DNA of 64,000 nucleotides from positions 5,146,001 to 5,210,000 of the forward strand of contig JAWNGF010000001.1 of assembly GCA_037039685.1 (NCBI GenBank). The letters are read 5' to 3'. A program made the position numbers and the translations under genes. Under the pieces are notes generated by a model, which made no database searches, was not told the DNA's origin, and worked only from the letters and a program-made list of their open reading frames with translations. This stretch comes from Ceratobasidium sp. AG-K (Eukaryota > Basidiomycota > Agaricomycetes > Cantharellales > Ceratobasidiaceae). This document shows, in pieces, positions 24,186 through 36,146 of the stretch; the stretch's first letter is position 1; each line of letters starts with the position of its first letter.

Positions 24186-26435
24186 GTCAATCGACAGTAT
24201 GTTTCTTACGTTCTGGTAGGCTTACTCGACGTTGGTTTCGGAGTGGATATGTGTGATTTACGTTGCATTCCATGGCAGGGATATTCCATTGGGCGAAGCA
24301 CCTTAACGCGATTTCTTCTCGGCTGCCAACAATCATTTCTCAAATCTGGCTTACTCCGCATATGTACACTTACTACACTCACTCATATGTTTCCATACGC
24401 ACAATCACTTCTCAATTCCCATTCATCTCTTCGTTCTTTGTTTCTTCTTCCTTCTTTCTGTCTCGGCTATATACCCAAGGAGTTTTTCTCGTGCTCCGGA
24501 GCCCGTGTAATTCAATGAAACTCTGTAACTTTTGCTTGAATCAAAGCACTTCTATTATATGGGAGGACAAACGCACCAGGGGACAATAGCTATAGCGAAA
24601 CCAGGCTAAAAAGGCTGGCCACAGAGTAGACGAGGTACGTTTAGTCACTCCCGTAAGATAATTGCGTATCCGTAAATGTTGAGGAAGATATACGCCGTAT
24701 ACCTAGCTTTTTGGATCGCTGGCGCCAGGTCCAGCGCCGTAACATCAACGACTGAGTTAGTTCGATTTTCGGACCCCAGGTCCGCTTGAACAAACGCAGC
24801 ATTAGTTTAACATCAGATGTCGCTTGAGGTCGTCCGAAATGCTTGAATGCCAATTCACAGGAGAGTGGCCCGTGTCCTGTGCATACCACTACCTCAGTGC
24901 TATTCCTTATGTGATACCCTTAAAAACATGAAGGAAAATGGTGCTTGGTGAGTGTACGCATCGAAATGAAGCGGGAGAGCCGTGATGGACTAAACAAGTG
25001 GTGGCAGGAGATCACGTGAGATGATGAACAGCCCAAATTACACCCTGATTAACCGAATGCGCACGTCGCCGTGTTAGACGGAAAGGGCTTAGTATTCGGG
25101 TGTTTAGGTATTCTTCCTACGATCAAGGTGGGTTACCCTGTCATCCCGTTACCCCTGTGTGCCATAATGACTTGAGAACTGTCTCTCTGCTAACTGTGAA
25201 AGAATCTGCTATTTGGCGGCGATCGCTACTCGAGTATAGACCCCTACCACAGCGTTCGGGTTTTATTTCACTCGATATAGTATAATACTTTCCATTTGCA
25301 CCGACACTCAGCTTGATTATTGAAAATTCACGTGCGCACCTCCCCGCCGAGCATATGAGGGAGGGGCATTGGCGTCCCAGCTCCCACGTATGTATGGCTC
25401 ACACCTTCAACTCAGTAAGGTAAACACACGTACCATTTACAACCAAAGACCTTTCTTAGCGTATACTCTGCTAATCCTCACTTGCAATTGAAAGCGACCG
25501 CTTGTGGCCCCTTCACATTATTCGCTCGCGGGTATGCGTTTTTGGCCTATACTTAGTAATTGCCAAGCCCTTGCGCAGGCAATGTTCACGAGTACAGATA
25601 TACTCGGCAGTTGTCGTGGAAGAACCCTGATTCTCGACTTGAAATGTTGTCGCTCTCTTGGTAGCCATTTATAGGGGTATTTATAGTCAAATCCATGCGA
25701 TCCATTGAATACTTGAACTAGCCGTTGAGGATGGATAGAAATCCTGTGAAACCGTGAGTGATCAGGCATACACTATAACTTTGTGTATATGAGTTTACTG
25801 TCTTTTAGGCGTGATTGCTCCGATGCTGGTAGGCAAAGTCTTTGTTACCCCGCACCACCGGCATTTTTCCACATGCTCTCTCCCCAGGTCACTATTGTTG
25901 ATGTGATATTCGATTCGTTGGCCGCGACCGCGTTGCCTTTTGCTAGCCCATTTGCATTCAAGAGAAGGGAAGTACCCGAGTTCATCGGCATCCATCCTTC
26001 GACCGCCGGGCAAAGTAGCCAAATTATTATGCAATATCACCATGTTTGGCGCATACAACCTCCTTATCATGACGTGGATACGGGAAGTACAGCAACGTCG
26101 CAAACGAGGAAAGTTATTGCCGTGGTCACCATACACGGGGGTTCGAATTTGTACATGGCTACGGCCCGCAGCAGCTCGGCATGCTTGTATATAAGATTGG
26201 GGTGAGCCTCTTGGGGAAAGCATCAGACGGCTAGACCGCTGTTGAGTTCCCTTTCATTCGTTTCTGCTCCGGTAGCATTTTTGCTAGTTCAAATCAATAC
26301 ACTTTACCTCAGTTCACAGCGCTTTTGCATCAGTAAGTTGGAGCTGCTGTCCATACAGTCGGCTAGAATTTAACTATTTATCGTAGCATTCCTTAGGCCG
26401 TTCCTTCCAACAAACAGTAATAACCTGTCCCAGTT
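24186..26435. other. Gene-poor 2.25 kb
   Basis: At 25783-26223 two frames of about 140 codons overlap on opposite strands; neither has a known motif, and I could not decide between them. The rest is AT-rich with only short frames. The last part is upstream of the Egh16-like gene. Confidence 0.45.
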
Positions 26436-28422
26436 ATGCGTACATCTCACAGGGTATTTCTCGGGTGTCTCAGCCTCTTCGCTGCCCATGTGCAAGTGGC
26501 CCGCAGTCATGCGGTGATCATCGCGGTGGCCGGTGATAACGGCGTTACTGGTGCCGGCTTTGGAATGGGTAAGTATATGCGCGAAAAAATGCTTTGTTCT
26601 CGGAGTTTTGGGGTTCTAATATTGTTTTACTTTAGTTAGCTCTGTTCCTCGTGATGGAACGGACGAGCAACCATTCCAAATCGATACCTCCGTGTTCAAG
26701 AACTTGATTGCCGACCCCTGTGGCGCCACGCTCGCTGGAGGTAGCGTGAACATCGCCAACTCTCTTGCGGCAGCCGAGAAGGCTGGTAATGGGCAGCTTC
26801 CTGCTCTTACCGATGATCTGGTTGTGAGCATGACGCTACACCAGGTCAATGGAGATGGGGGAGGACCATTCACAGGTAAGAAATTCCTAGTGATTTATAC
26901 ATCTATTTTGCGAAAGCTCACGATTCCTGCAGCCATGTTCAACACCGATGGGACTGGCCTGAAGTGGGAGAACGCTACCGTGGTTACTCAGGCCCCTGGC
27001 GAGAACGGCTTGCTTGCGTACGTTTGCTCATCTTTCTGCCGCAGCTTATCCTAATGTAATGATAATAGCGGCGGCCCATTCAACTCGTTGTTCGAGGCCC
27101 AGCTCCCAACCGGTACCAAGTGCACCGGAGGAACCAATGGTGATGGTGAGAATATTGGATTTCAACTAGTTTATCGCGACCGGACTTACAATTCAACGAG
27201 CAGCATGTCTTGTGCGAGTTTCTAACGGAGGTGCAGCGGTTGGAGCCGGTCCGTTTGGTATGTTATTGAGTCTTACTCCTTCTCCGGGACGTGACTGACG
27301 CGGAGATACTCAGGTGGATGCTTGGCCATTCAAATGCCAAGTGGCACAACAGGGGGCAACTCCACCACTGGAAATGGCACTGGTAATAGCGGGAACACCG
27401 GTGCTGGCAGGAACGGACGTAATCGCAACCAAAACAAGTTCCAGCGTTCGAACGATATCTCGCAGCTGAAACGCCAAATTCAGCGCCTCGTTCGCCGGTT
27501 GTCGATTAGCCCCAGCGAGGCTAATGACTTGATCACTGCGGCAGGAAGCGCTCTGAATGTTCCTATTGATTTATTGGTGCGCTAAAGGCAGCTTTTTGGC
27601 TTATACGTATCATAGACTGACATCATCCGCACGAAGGCTGGACAAGACGATACGTCTCCGAACGGTGGAAACTCCACGACCACCAAGAACGTAAGTACTT
27701 TGGTCCACTTCAAGCTCTCTCTAGCGTTCGCGGTCTTATTTTTGTGCTATAGGCCGTTCTTAGCGTGCAGGAGGCGGAACTACTCAAGGTTGCTGTCAAG
27801 GATGCAGTCAGCAAGGCCATTGAAATGATGGCTACCGGTGCTGTTACCCCTACCGCCGGGGCAGTCGCGACTCAGATCAACTCGGCTAATCCTGACCTCG
27901 CAATTACTCGCAACGTAAGTATCTCTCTCAATCCCTTCCCTAGGACACGCACTGAATACGTATTATTGATGCTTAGCAAGAAATGACCGCCTCGTTCACC
28001 TCTAGCTTGGCCACTTTCGTTTCGAAGCCTGTCGGACAGCCTGCTGGGACTGCAATTGCAACCGCTAGTATGTCGGCTAAACATTCAAGCAGACCATTGC
28101 TCATCGCACATGTTTTGTTACAGCTGCAACCGCCACAGATATGGCTGCCACTAGGACCAAAACCGCGGCGACTGCGACAGCTAGTAGGTGCAGCCTAGCT
28201 TTTGAAACAACATGTAACTAATTGGCTGTTTTCATAGCCTCTACTCGCGGCAATGGAAGGAACCGCAACGGCGGAAATCGCAATTCGAACAACCGAAATG
28301 GCAACAACAATGGTAACAATGCCAATGCAGACCGGATGAACGACAACGATAGGCGCGATGTGCGCCGCCCTCGAACGCGCAGTAGGATCATGCGCGACAT
28401 CGTTCTCGAAGAGCTAGCATGA
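26436..28422 (+). CDS. Egh16-like (GEgh16/Gas1-type) secreted protein
   Basis: Eleven exons, all in phase: 26436-26568, 26636-26875, 26933-27017, 27069-27145, 27204-27257, 27314-27576, 27637-27690, 27753-27914, 27977-28067, 28124-28183, 28238-28422; 467 residues. A signal peptide (MRTSHRVFLGCLSLFAAHVQ) precedes SHAVIIAVAGDNGVTGAGFG, the start of the Egh16 domain. Then come VPRDGTDEQPFQIDTSVFK, SMTLHQVNGDGGGPFTA, TGTKCTGGTNGDACLVRVSN and FGGCLAIQ, with the expected Cys pairs. The family is secreted and known from cereal powdery mildew and Magnaporthe, where members are induced during appressorium formation; related genes occur widely in fungi. Odd: the C-terminal half is not part of the domain. 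It has Asn/Gly/Arg-rich linkers, an amphipathic Lys/Arg region, an Ala/Thr repeat region (TATATDMAATRTKTAATATA) and a very basic Asn/Arg tail. Function in this fungus is unknown. Confidence 0.85.
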
Positions 28423-29121
28423 GCGGGGCCTGCTTTTGTTCAGTCGTGTGGTGCCTGGTGCATCGTATAGAGCGTTTCGAGTGCAGGATCTAGTTTTCAA
28501 TACATAAAATCCATTCGTTCTTTTAACTTGGTTGACACCATGTTACCATGTGGTTCTGAACCATAGTAAATAACACGTTGCGTCTGCATAGTACCCCCGC
28601 CAACTAGATTTGGCTAGGTTCTTGTGATGCTCACTTGTGATCTGTAGGGTCGCCATAAGCTGGCTTGAGTATCGTTTGTGCAGAAAGTGCCATGTTCGCT
28701 GCCACTCTTTGTGCTGTGTCGATTTCAGACAGTCAGCAATCAAACTCTTTCTCTAATTTATGCCGAGAGAGGACACTATCGCACAGGAGCCTTGTTTTAT
28801 GACGCATACATAACGTCACTCGTGGAATATCGTCGCGCTAGAAGAGCTGAAAGAAGTCGGCACGTATAACAATGCAACCTTCCCCCGGATACTGTAGAAG
28901 AGGTCACGTGTATGGCACCACAGGTGTCATGAGTCGTGATCATCGAACCTCTGCACCAAACGAGCTCCATCTGCTGGATATAACCTTGGTGGCCTCTTGA
29001 CTCCTATTCGTGGTCGCCCCGCTTCCACCAACCCGTTGCTTTTTGACACGCAACGGCAAGCTATTTACTTAGTTTGTCGCACAATTTAATCCCAGAAATC
29101 AATTCACGCTGTTCGATCATC
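28423..29121. other. Intergenic 0.7 kb
   Basis: 3' flank of the Egh16-like gene and upstream of the membrane-protein gene. A GGATATAACC element near 28976-28985 is a possible TATA region for the latter. No coding exon seen. Confidence 0.5.
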
Positions 29122-30507
29122 ATGCCCTATGCTGTGGGAGATCTGGCGCTGGAACGGGACTATAGGGTGTTAGATTCCGAGTTTTGGCTCAAGAAACGAC
29201 AGGATCCGGAACCATGTAAGCATCTTGCTCCCCCATGTCGCGGAGTCGGGTCAATGCCACTCCCTTGTCCCGAACATGCTCGGCTCATAGTGATCGACCT
29301 TTTCAATAGCAGCTACGGAGTCCACTCCGGCAGAAACCACTCCGGCAGAAACCACCTCGAGCGCGCCGACGACAAGCGAGGCACCCCCAACCACTACATC
29401 ATCTGCCGTGGAAACAACCACCCCCGTCACCACAACACCCAGACCATCGGTCTCGACCACTCCAGTCACTTCGGCTGTTCCCACCGACCCCGAAGAATCT
29501 AGTGCTGTCGCATCTCAGTCCGCTATCTCGACCGCTTCGGAAATTTCGACCCAATCCGTCGCTAGCAGCGCCGGCTCTGGGGGCGGCTCCGGACTATCAA
29601 CACAGATTATCACAAGTCTCATTACGGCAAGCGGCGGCGCAGTAAGCTCGGTGACCGTTGTCGTGACCTCGAATATCCCTGCGACGACTTCTCCCGCATC
29701 GTCAAATTCCGACTCCACCAATGTCGGTGCTATTGTTGGGTGCGTTGTGCTTTTCGAACTTTTGGGAATTGTTGATCTAACTTTTAGGATTGCTCAGGGG
29801 TGTGGTCGGAGGTGTCGGAGGTTTGCTTTTACTCATAGCATTGTTCTGGTTTATCAGAAGGAAAACGAAGAAAGACCATTATGAAGAAAGTATGTGCGCT
29901 TGAATTAAACTCGGCTTTTTACTCAATTAATTTGTTCGCAGATATGTTTGCTCCGGATCGGAACGTGGACAGGGGCGAGCTTGACTTGGCCGGTGACGAT
30001 GTCCATGATCCCGAAGCCATTGCACGGCCTTACCATTTGCCTCCTTCTCCGACCCGCAACGAAATGTCAGTGTCCGCTAATTCGCGGCCCCTCTCGATGC
30101 AATCAATGCATAGCCAAGGCCGACCTTTGTCTGGAACTTACGATGAAGCGGGTATGGTCGGGCCCACGTCGGGGTCAAGCTACTACGCACAGCCCACACC
30201 TGGGATGGGGATGCCTATGCCTATGCCCATGTCTTTCGATCACCTTGCCTACGCTCAGTCACGATCCCACTCCACGCACGATCACGGTACTCTACCATCT
30301 GAAACCACGGCTTCAGATGGTGGCTCTTCATCGGCTCGGATGTTAAAAGAACGCGAGGCGAGGCGGCTCCACGTGGCCAACGACAATGGTGGGGTAATTG
30401 TGCACTCTGACGGAGGCCGCGTGGAGGAGGAGGCCGAAGATTCGCCCCAAGAAATCCCCCCAACGTACGACTCGATTGGTGGTCCTTCCGGCTCTCAAGC
30501 TCGTTAA
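29122..30507 (+). CDS. Ser/Thr-rich single-pass membrane protein (intact copy)
   Basis: Four exons: 29122-29215, 29310-29739, 29798-29889, 29942-30507; 393 residues. After a short N-terminal region (MPYAVGDLALERDYRVLDSE) comes about 140 residues rich in Ser and Thr with two direct PAETT repeats, then IVGGVVGGVGGLLLLIALFW and the stop-transfer RRKTKK, then a cytoplasmic tail rich in Met, Pro, Ser and His. The tail holds GVIVHSDGGRVEEE and ends PPTYDSIGGPSGSQAR. The layout resembles fungal wall-stress-sensor-like or mucin-like membrane proteins with a heavily O-glycosylated exterior, but no WSC or other named domain is present. No clear signal peptide is seen, so the true start could be in an unseen upstream exon. 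The gene at 15488-17136 is a broken relative. Confidence 0.7.
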
Positions 30508-32062
30508 CCGAATGAACAAAGGTTGAAAAGTCGTTTGTCACCCACAAACTTAGCCGCTTAGGTCCTGTTCCAACTCATTTCGGACAGTATGTGGAAGACG
30601 GTTTTGTGAACAGTGTATTCCCATTAGTACATACCTTTTCTCAGTCAGGACCTAGTAATCCTTGTATCTTGTCGATCTTTATACATCATGTATGGACTTA
30701 TACCACTAAAATATCAAAATTAATTGCGCGATTTAGATTCAACGAGCTTGTTAGCTTAATTACACTTCGCTCATGATTCCCACAGATTCTCCCCTTTCCA
30801 CTCACCACAATACGAAGCTGGCTTGGGGGAAACACACTGAGCTCTAACAAGTCGCGCTGGGTTCCAGTCCCGGCGATCACGTGAAACCATCTCATGTCAT
30901 TCATTCCGGGCCACTACAGCAGTTATGTTTAACACACCTGTGTTACTTTCCAGATCGGCATGGAAGGGTATGATACGCCAGCAGAAATTAATAAACGTAT
31001 TGATCAATATATTTAGGTCCATATTTTGTTGCCTTCTCGAATCTCAGTCGAGCACGGACAGATAATATCCCTGTCAAAACCATGGCACGCTCATGCACAA
31101 TCCTCCCTAACTTTGTTGGGTAATACCGTACAGAATTCCGTTCTAAACTGGCTCCTAACTCGTTGATGCAGAGTAAAGTTCCTAGTCCACAATGGCAAAC
31201 AGTTTTTGCCGGTCTCGGTGACCCAAGATATGGTTGGCCATAAGCTAGGAGAGTTTGCTCCAACTCGTAAAAGATTTACATTCAGGTGAGAGCAAATTCC
31301 TTGATTTATTAGAAACCAATCTAATCAACTCCGACAGACAAACCAAGAACAGGTAGTGCACGGTTCATGGTGAAGTATTTTATTGGTAGCAAGCGTCAAT
31401 GTTTCTGATTCGTATCGGCAAGCTGAGGCTCTGTTGGATGCCACAGCCTCCTGTTCTATCGACTGTGATGTCCTCATAATTATACAACAAGCAAAATGTA
31501 TGCATTTAGAGCGTAAGGCTTTAAAACCGCTGGTGTCTGGTCACTTGGTATACTGGCGTTCGTACTGAACCATTGTAGTGAATGAGGGCAGAGCGCAAGT
31601 GACAGTCTTCGAAATGTATTGTATGCAGCTAAAATAAGTTTGCTATGTATATAAGCAAACAAGAAGTTGGTTCAAGCGCCTAAAAATGAAATTCCTCAGC
31701 TCATGTGTTTGTGACCACGTTCAATAGTCTGACTTTGAGTTGTCTAATCTGATTTAGTGGCGACCGTAATAGTGACCACACATTCTAGTCCATTACAGAA
31801 ACCTCGTTGCATTGCCTAATTGGACATTAGCCCACCTCTTTCTCGCCTTGACGACGACATCTCGGTCCTACATCTCCGCTTCGTTGCTTTATTCTATTCT
31901 CACACATAGTCTTATAAACCTTAGCTAATTATCTGGCTTGTTGTTATTTCTAATGCCGCTTCTACATTTCGATGAACCTCCGTCGCTCGGCACTCTCGAC
32001 GAATTAGTTCCTCCCGGGCACAGAGATCAAGAGTTCCAAAAGCCTTTCGTCGAGCTTGGCAT
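30508..32062. other. Gene-poor 1.55 kb, includes the unresolved 5' end of the DHHC gene
   Basis: A minus-strand frame at 30988-31263 has somewhat protein-like sequence but no upstream or downstream exon and no family I can name. The last 100 bp contain an ATG at 31953 whose frame ends at TGA just before the DHHC frame begins (see that entry). Confidence 0.4.
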
Positions 32063-33776
32063 TTGATTACAACGTACGGCCCAGCTGCCCGTGAGTCTTT
32101 ATTCCGTGATCTGTGCCATATTCTGAAAACATTGGTCTTAGTCGCCGTGGCGCTGATCCTATCAGCCATGCCGTCGATCATCGTCGTAACCATCGCTCAT
32201 CACTACAAGACCAAAAACTCGATTCGGGCTCTCATCTTGCACATCTTTATCGCGTGTTTATTAACATTTATGGCGTTTTCTTCTTTCATTGTATGTATAG
32301 CGCGTGACCCTGGGCCCGTTGCGCCGCTCAAGTCCCGTGAAGGCGACGCTGAGTACAGTGCTTTGGATGCGCCTCCCAGACGAGATCAGGGAAGCGACGA
32401 GATGAGCCTTGCCGACGCACTGGCCGGGCCCTCTATTGGCGATAATGAATCAAGTGGAGAGGATTCAGACATCGAGTACGATGACCAGGGTGAAAAGAGA
32501 TGGTGTAGAAAGTGTTGGGCACCCAAGGTAAGTACGGTGGCATATTTGCACTTTGATTACTCATACACGGGTGAGCATTTAGCCTGAAAGGACGCATCAT
32601 TGCTCGTACTGCAAGCGCTGCGTGCTCAAAATGGGTAAGTGAACATGCATATACACATCCATGCGTCTATTAATGACAGAAGCAGACCATCACTGCCCAT
32701 GGCTAGCAAATAATTGTGTCGTTGGTGTACTTCATTGTCCTAAACTCAAACATCTCTGACTAAGAAATCTGGTTTACAACGTCACTCATCTAGGGTCACC
32801 GAACTTACCCATCATTCATTCATTTTCTCGTTTGCACCACCCTAGTTGCAGCCCATGCAGTGTCCGTCTCCGTATCACCACTCAAGTGGTATTTCAATAA
32901 TGTTGTACAGGTAGGTCTAAAACTTCGTTCCCAAACTTTTCAGCCAACATAAAGTTACTCTGGCAGGTTGTGGACTTTACCCCTTTGCACGCCCTTTATC
33001 TTGCACTAGGTGGTGCGATTTTTACTATAAGCATGGGCTCGTTTGCTGGATTTCATGCATACCTTGTCACGTTAGTTATTCACAAGTCATTGAAAATGCT
33101 TGGGTGGTATTAACGTTGCAGCAGCACGGGACAAACAACAGTTGAGCAGCTTTCTCCATATATGTTACTTCGATTCCTTCCACCCCCGGGTACTGCTGCA
33201 GCCCGCCGTAGCGATGATAGTGGGAGGTGAACCAATTGCTTTATTATTTGCTTCAAATGATCACCTTACAGCCAGAATTTAGGTCGTTTGAATCCGATGT
33301 CGACCTACAGACTATGCTCAGTGGCGAACCAGTAGAGGAAGTCCAGTCCAACACGGGCTCATCATTACTGTCGTCATCCCGAATCCCAAGTCTAACAGTA
33401 TACCCGCCCCCTGGTCACGAGGTTCCGGTCGCTTCAAGAGCCAACGCAGCTCAACTAGCGGAACACACTATGACGCGGAACCAACGACGAATTGTGCGGT
33501 CGGCCGCTGGGAAAATCTATGTGTATGATCTCGGGTGGAGACGGAACTGGTCTGAACTGGTGGCGATCCGACCTGAACGGTATTTGCTTGACTGGGTAGA
33601 GTTCCTCTGGTGGGGTGGTCATGGGTGGGTCAAACTCGACTTGCGATTATCTGCTGTACCTCGTTGATTAACCTTATGGCGGCAGGATGAAAGGGGACGG
33701 AAGGTCATTCATGAGGAATCCAAATGCAGGGCGTATGCTGCAGCGCCTGCGAGAACGTCTGGATGAGGCTGCCTAG
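32063..33776 (+). CDS. DHHC-type palmitoyltransferase (5' end unresolved)
   Basis: Exons 32063(or earlier)-32527, 32583-32634, 32686-32720, 32794-32910, 32967-33070, 33122-33226, 33283-33624, 33686-33776; at least 436 residues. Two N-terminal membrane segments (ILKTLVLVAVALILSAM; IFIACLLTFMAFSSFIVCIA) precede ARDPGPV, an acidic linker and the Cys-rich domain RWCRKCWAPKPERTHHCSYC, CVLKMDHHCPWLANNCVG. The DHHC Asp codon is split by an intron. Two more membrane segments follow, then TTVEQL, the family's TTxE motif. A late YDLGWRRNW and GDGRSF tail fit this family. The enzyme S-acylates proteins at the Golgi, vacuole or plasma membrane; subtype not assignable. The coding frame is open back to about 31976 without ATG, and the nearby ATG 31953 is out of frame, so the first exon or a frame break is missing from the model. 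Confidence 0.82.
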
Positions 33777-34265
33777 GGGGTCTGCGGTTGTACTTTTCAT
33801 CCTACTTTAGCCGGTGGCAGACCTATGCATGCATTCAGTTTTCTTTTTAGCGTCTGTGCTCCACGAGCCAGCTTGCAGCCTGATGGCTTTATTAAGCTTG
33901 AAGTAAGCATACATATTAGTTTCAGCTCGTCAAAATACGTGTACCCCATGATGTTGACTTCTATGACGACTCACCGTTACCCACGATCTCGACCGATCTG
34001 TCTTTCGGTCATATAGCCCGATAGTTCAGGAGCGAAGTAATCTTGTTAGAAACTAGGGCTGCGTGCAATTGCGCAAGAAAGGAGTTACATGCGTTCGATT
34101 AAGGTTACGGTCTGCCTCCATTGATATATTACAAACTATAAAGATTTTAAACTACCATACATGAATACGATAGGGTGGGTCACCCAAGATCGTTAGCATT
34201 ACTGCACGCTGCTTGATTAGCTGGCAGGGTTTCTCACAAATTCCACGAAAGAACATCTCTAGGTA
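33777..34265. other. Intergenic, between convergent DHHC and Orc6-like genes
   Basis: 3' flanks of two convergent genes. No coding exon seen. Confidence 0.5.
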
Positions 34266-35512
34266 TTATGACCGAAACACTAGCTGGTTATAATAGGTTA
34301 TGGTGATCAATAATACGTAGATGCGCACGACTGAAATAGTAAGTAAACTGGTGAAAGGCACGGATGCTTCCGAAACGTGTTCATCCTGCGTCGAGGTAGC
34401 ATTCGCTAGCATCATCGTCCCTTCTCGCCAGTCAACATAGTCCGCCGTAGCTTGATCTCGTAGGGCGATACGGTCTAGTCCATACATACTACGATCAGGG
34501 TAAACAGGACGATATTTCAAGGGACCCGCCCGTCTTGTTGAAGGCGATCCAGGGGGCATAGAATCAGTGGCTGGAGGGGTCAATGGTGGTCCTGGTGAAG
34601 ACGGCTCGTCGTAGTCTTCGTTCCCATCGTATGTAGGGGATCCTTTTCGTTTAGGAGTCAAACCGGCAGCGTTTGATTCAGGGGACAGTCGCCGCCGGCG
34701 TATTTTTATAACATTGGCGGGACGAGGTGCTGGCGCTGGCGCTGGTTTGGCCACACCTGAAGCTTTGGATCGCAGTCGCTGGTAATCGTCCTGCATACAT
34801 CGTGCGAGTTGAAACTTGATAAGATTCCAGTCGTGGAGTGAGATCTCCTGTGCTTTCATATATTCTTTTTCAGAAGCGGTAGGGATCTATGAAATCGAGC
34901 GCCAGTGGTTAGCTAAAAGTTTCCGTACACTGGATTTGCCACCACTGGAGCTTACCCCTCGAGCCTCACAACACCACCAGAATACCGTCGCAGTAATCCT
35001 CCGATCAGCCCAGCCACTAGTGTCATCAAGAGCAATTCCCAAACCACGTTCTACACGCTGGCATTCTTTGACAATGTTCGGGTCGACGCGGTTCGCTCCG
35101 TATTTTTTTGTTAGGCTGTCGTATGAAATTGGACGCTGTGCGGAACGAGTACTCCGGGACGGGGCGAGGTTATCTTGTTCTTTGAGTACTGTCCGCACAA
35201 TAGAAAGTGTTTTTTCAAACAGTTGAGGTCGGAGGCACGACGCGCGTTGAGCAACCTCTTTGGAAAAAGAGCGGTCCCCAAGCCTGTTGGTGAAAGGTTG
35301 GCTCAAGCAATGGGGGAGGCTTGTCATTAAGCTGACCTTTCACAAGCAATCAATGCACATATTGCAGGGAGTCCTATACCACCCTCGTCTACAGATGTTC
35401 CAGTACCAGGGGCAGTACGCAGCCTCGCCATCCGAAGTAAGGACTCCGCCTGAAGCCTTGTTGTTTTATTAGGGAGAAACTTCTCCAAAAGTAAACTATC
35501 GAGAGATGCCAT
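34266..35512 (-). CDS. orc6: Orc6-like origin recognition complex subunit
   Basis: Three exons, complement(join(34266..34886, 34956..35283, 35337..35512)); 374 residues, all junctions in phase. The N-terminal part (FLPNKTTRLQAESLLRMARL, then GIGLPAICALIACERLGD) and the following helical repeat (LRPQLFEKTLSIVRTVLKEQ; ISYDSLTKKYG; TATVFWWCCEARG) match the TFIIB/cyclin-like helical folds of Orc6. The Pro/Ser-rich basic region with RRRRLSPESN and TPKRKGSPTY, containing candidate CDK sites, is common in fungal Orc6. The subunit joins Orc1-5 on replication origins in the nucleus and is needed for MCM loading. The C-terminus reads into hydrophobic residues (VVRIYVLLITITYYNQLVF), which is unusual and may reflect a missed last intron. 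Assignment rests on fold-like pattern and not on a single signature motif. Confidence 0.65.
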
Positions 35513-36146
35513 TTCTGCGGTCTGATAGTTACGCTGTGCTCGTTAGACGTGAGTGCCGTCGCGTTCCGGTTATTAGTCCAGTAGTAGAAGCTTGCTGCAC
35601 TCGGTAGACGATTTGCAATTGGAATCCAGCGCACGTGATACGTTTTATCTACAAACGCCCCCAGACTTACCTCGCTTCGCCGTAATTATGATCCATGCCG
35701 AATCGACTTGGCCTGGATGCGCGCTGATTCCTAGACGAGACACATTGCCGACAATCGTCCTTTAATATTCGATTTACGGCCCGGTCTTTATGGCCAGCAA
35801 GTGCCACACCATGAGGCTGGGATGAGAAGCATAGGTGACCAAATTATTTCGGGTCAAGCGTTCTTCATTTAGATGCTGACGCCGAGACTGCCCTTAGGTT
35901 CGCTGTTCGTGAATAAAGATGTCATTTCGGCCTTGTCCCATGACTCGCAAGTTACTCCTTTTGCCTCTTGCACCGTGCGGGTTCTCTCCGGGGAAACTCC
36001 TGCTTGCGAGGGAGGTCTCGTCAAATCATGCAGAATTCTTGGACAATTAAGTGCCGAGCATTTTATTCTGCTCTTATATTGAGCCAGCGGATTTGAGCAA
36101 AGTGCTTGCGAGCGACTAGCCCACACTCCTCTCACCTACTCCCACT
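35513..36146. other. Divergent intergenic region, orc6-like / GH3 gene
   Basis: 634 bp between two divergent starts, so it likely carries both promoters. Overlapping frames at 35869-36135 occur on both strands with no coding character. Confidence 0.5.

Noticed and set aside
25783..26223. Overlapping 140-codon frames on both strands
   Set aside because: Neither has a recognisable motif and each is as plausible as the other, so neither was called.
30988..31263. Minus frame with a YYPT-like segment resembling a piece of TFIIH subunit Tfb2
   Set aside because: Only one short stretch is suggestive, no neighbouring exons continue it, and the rest does not fit the family.
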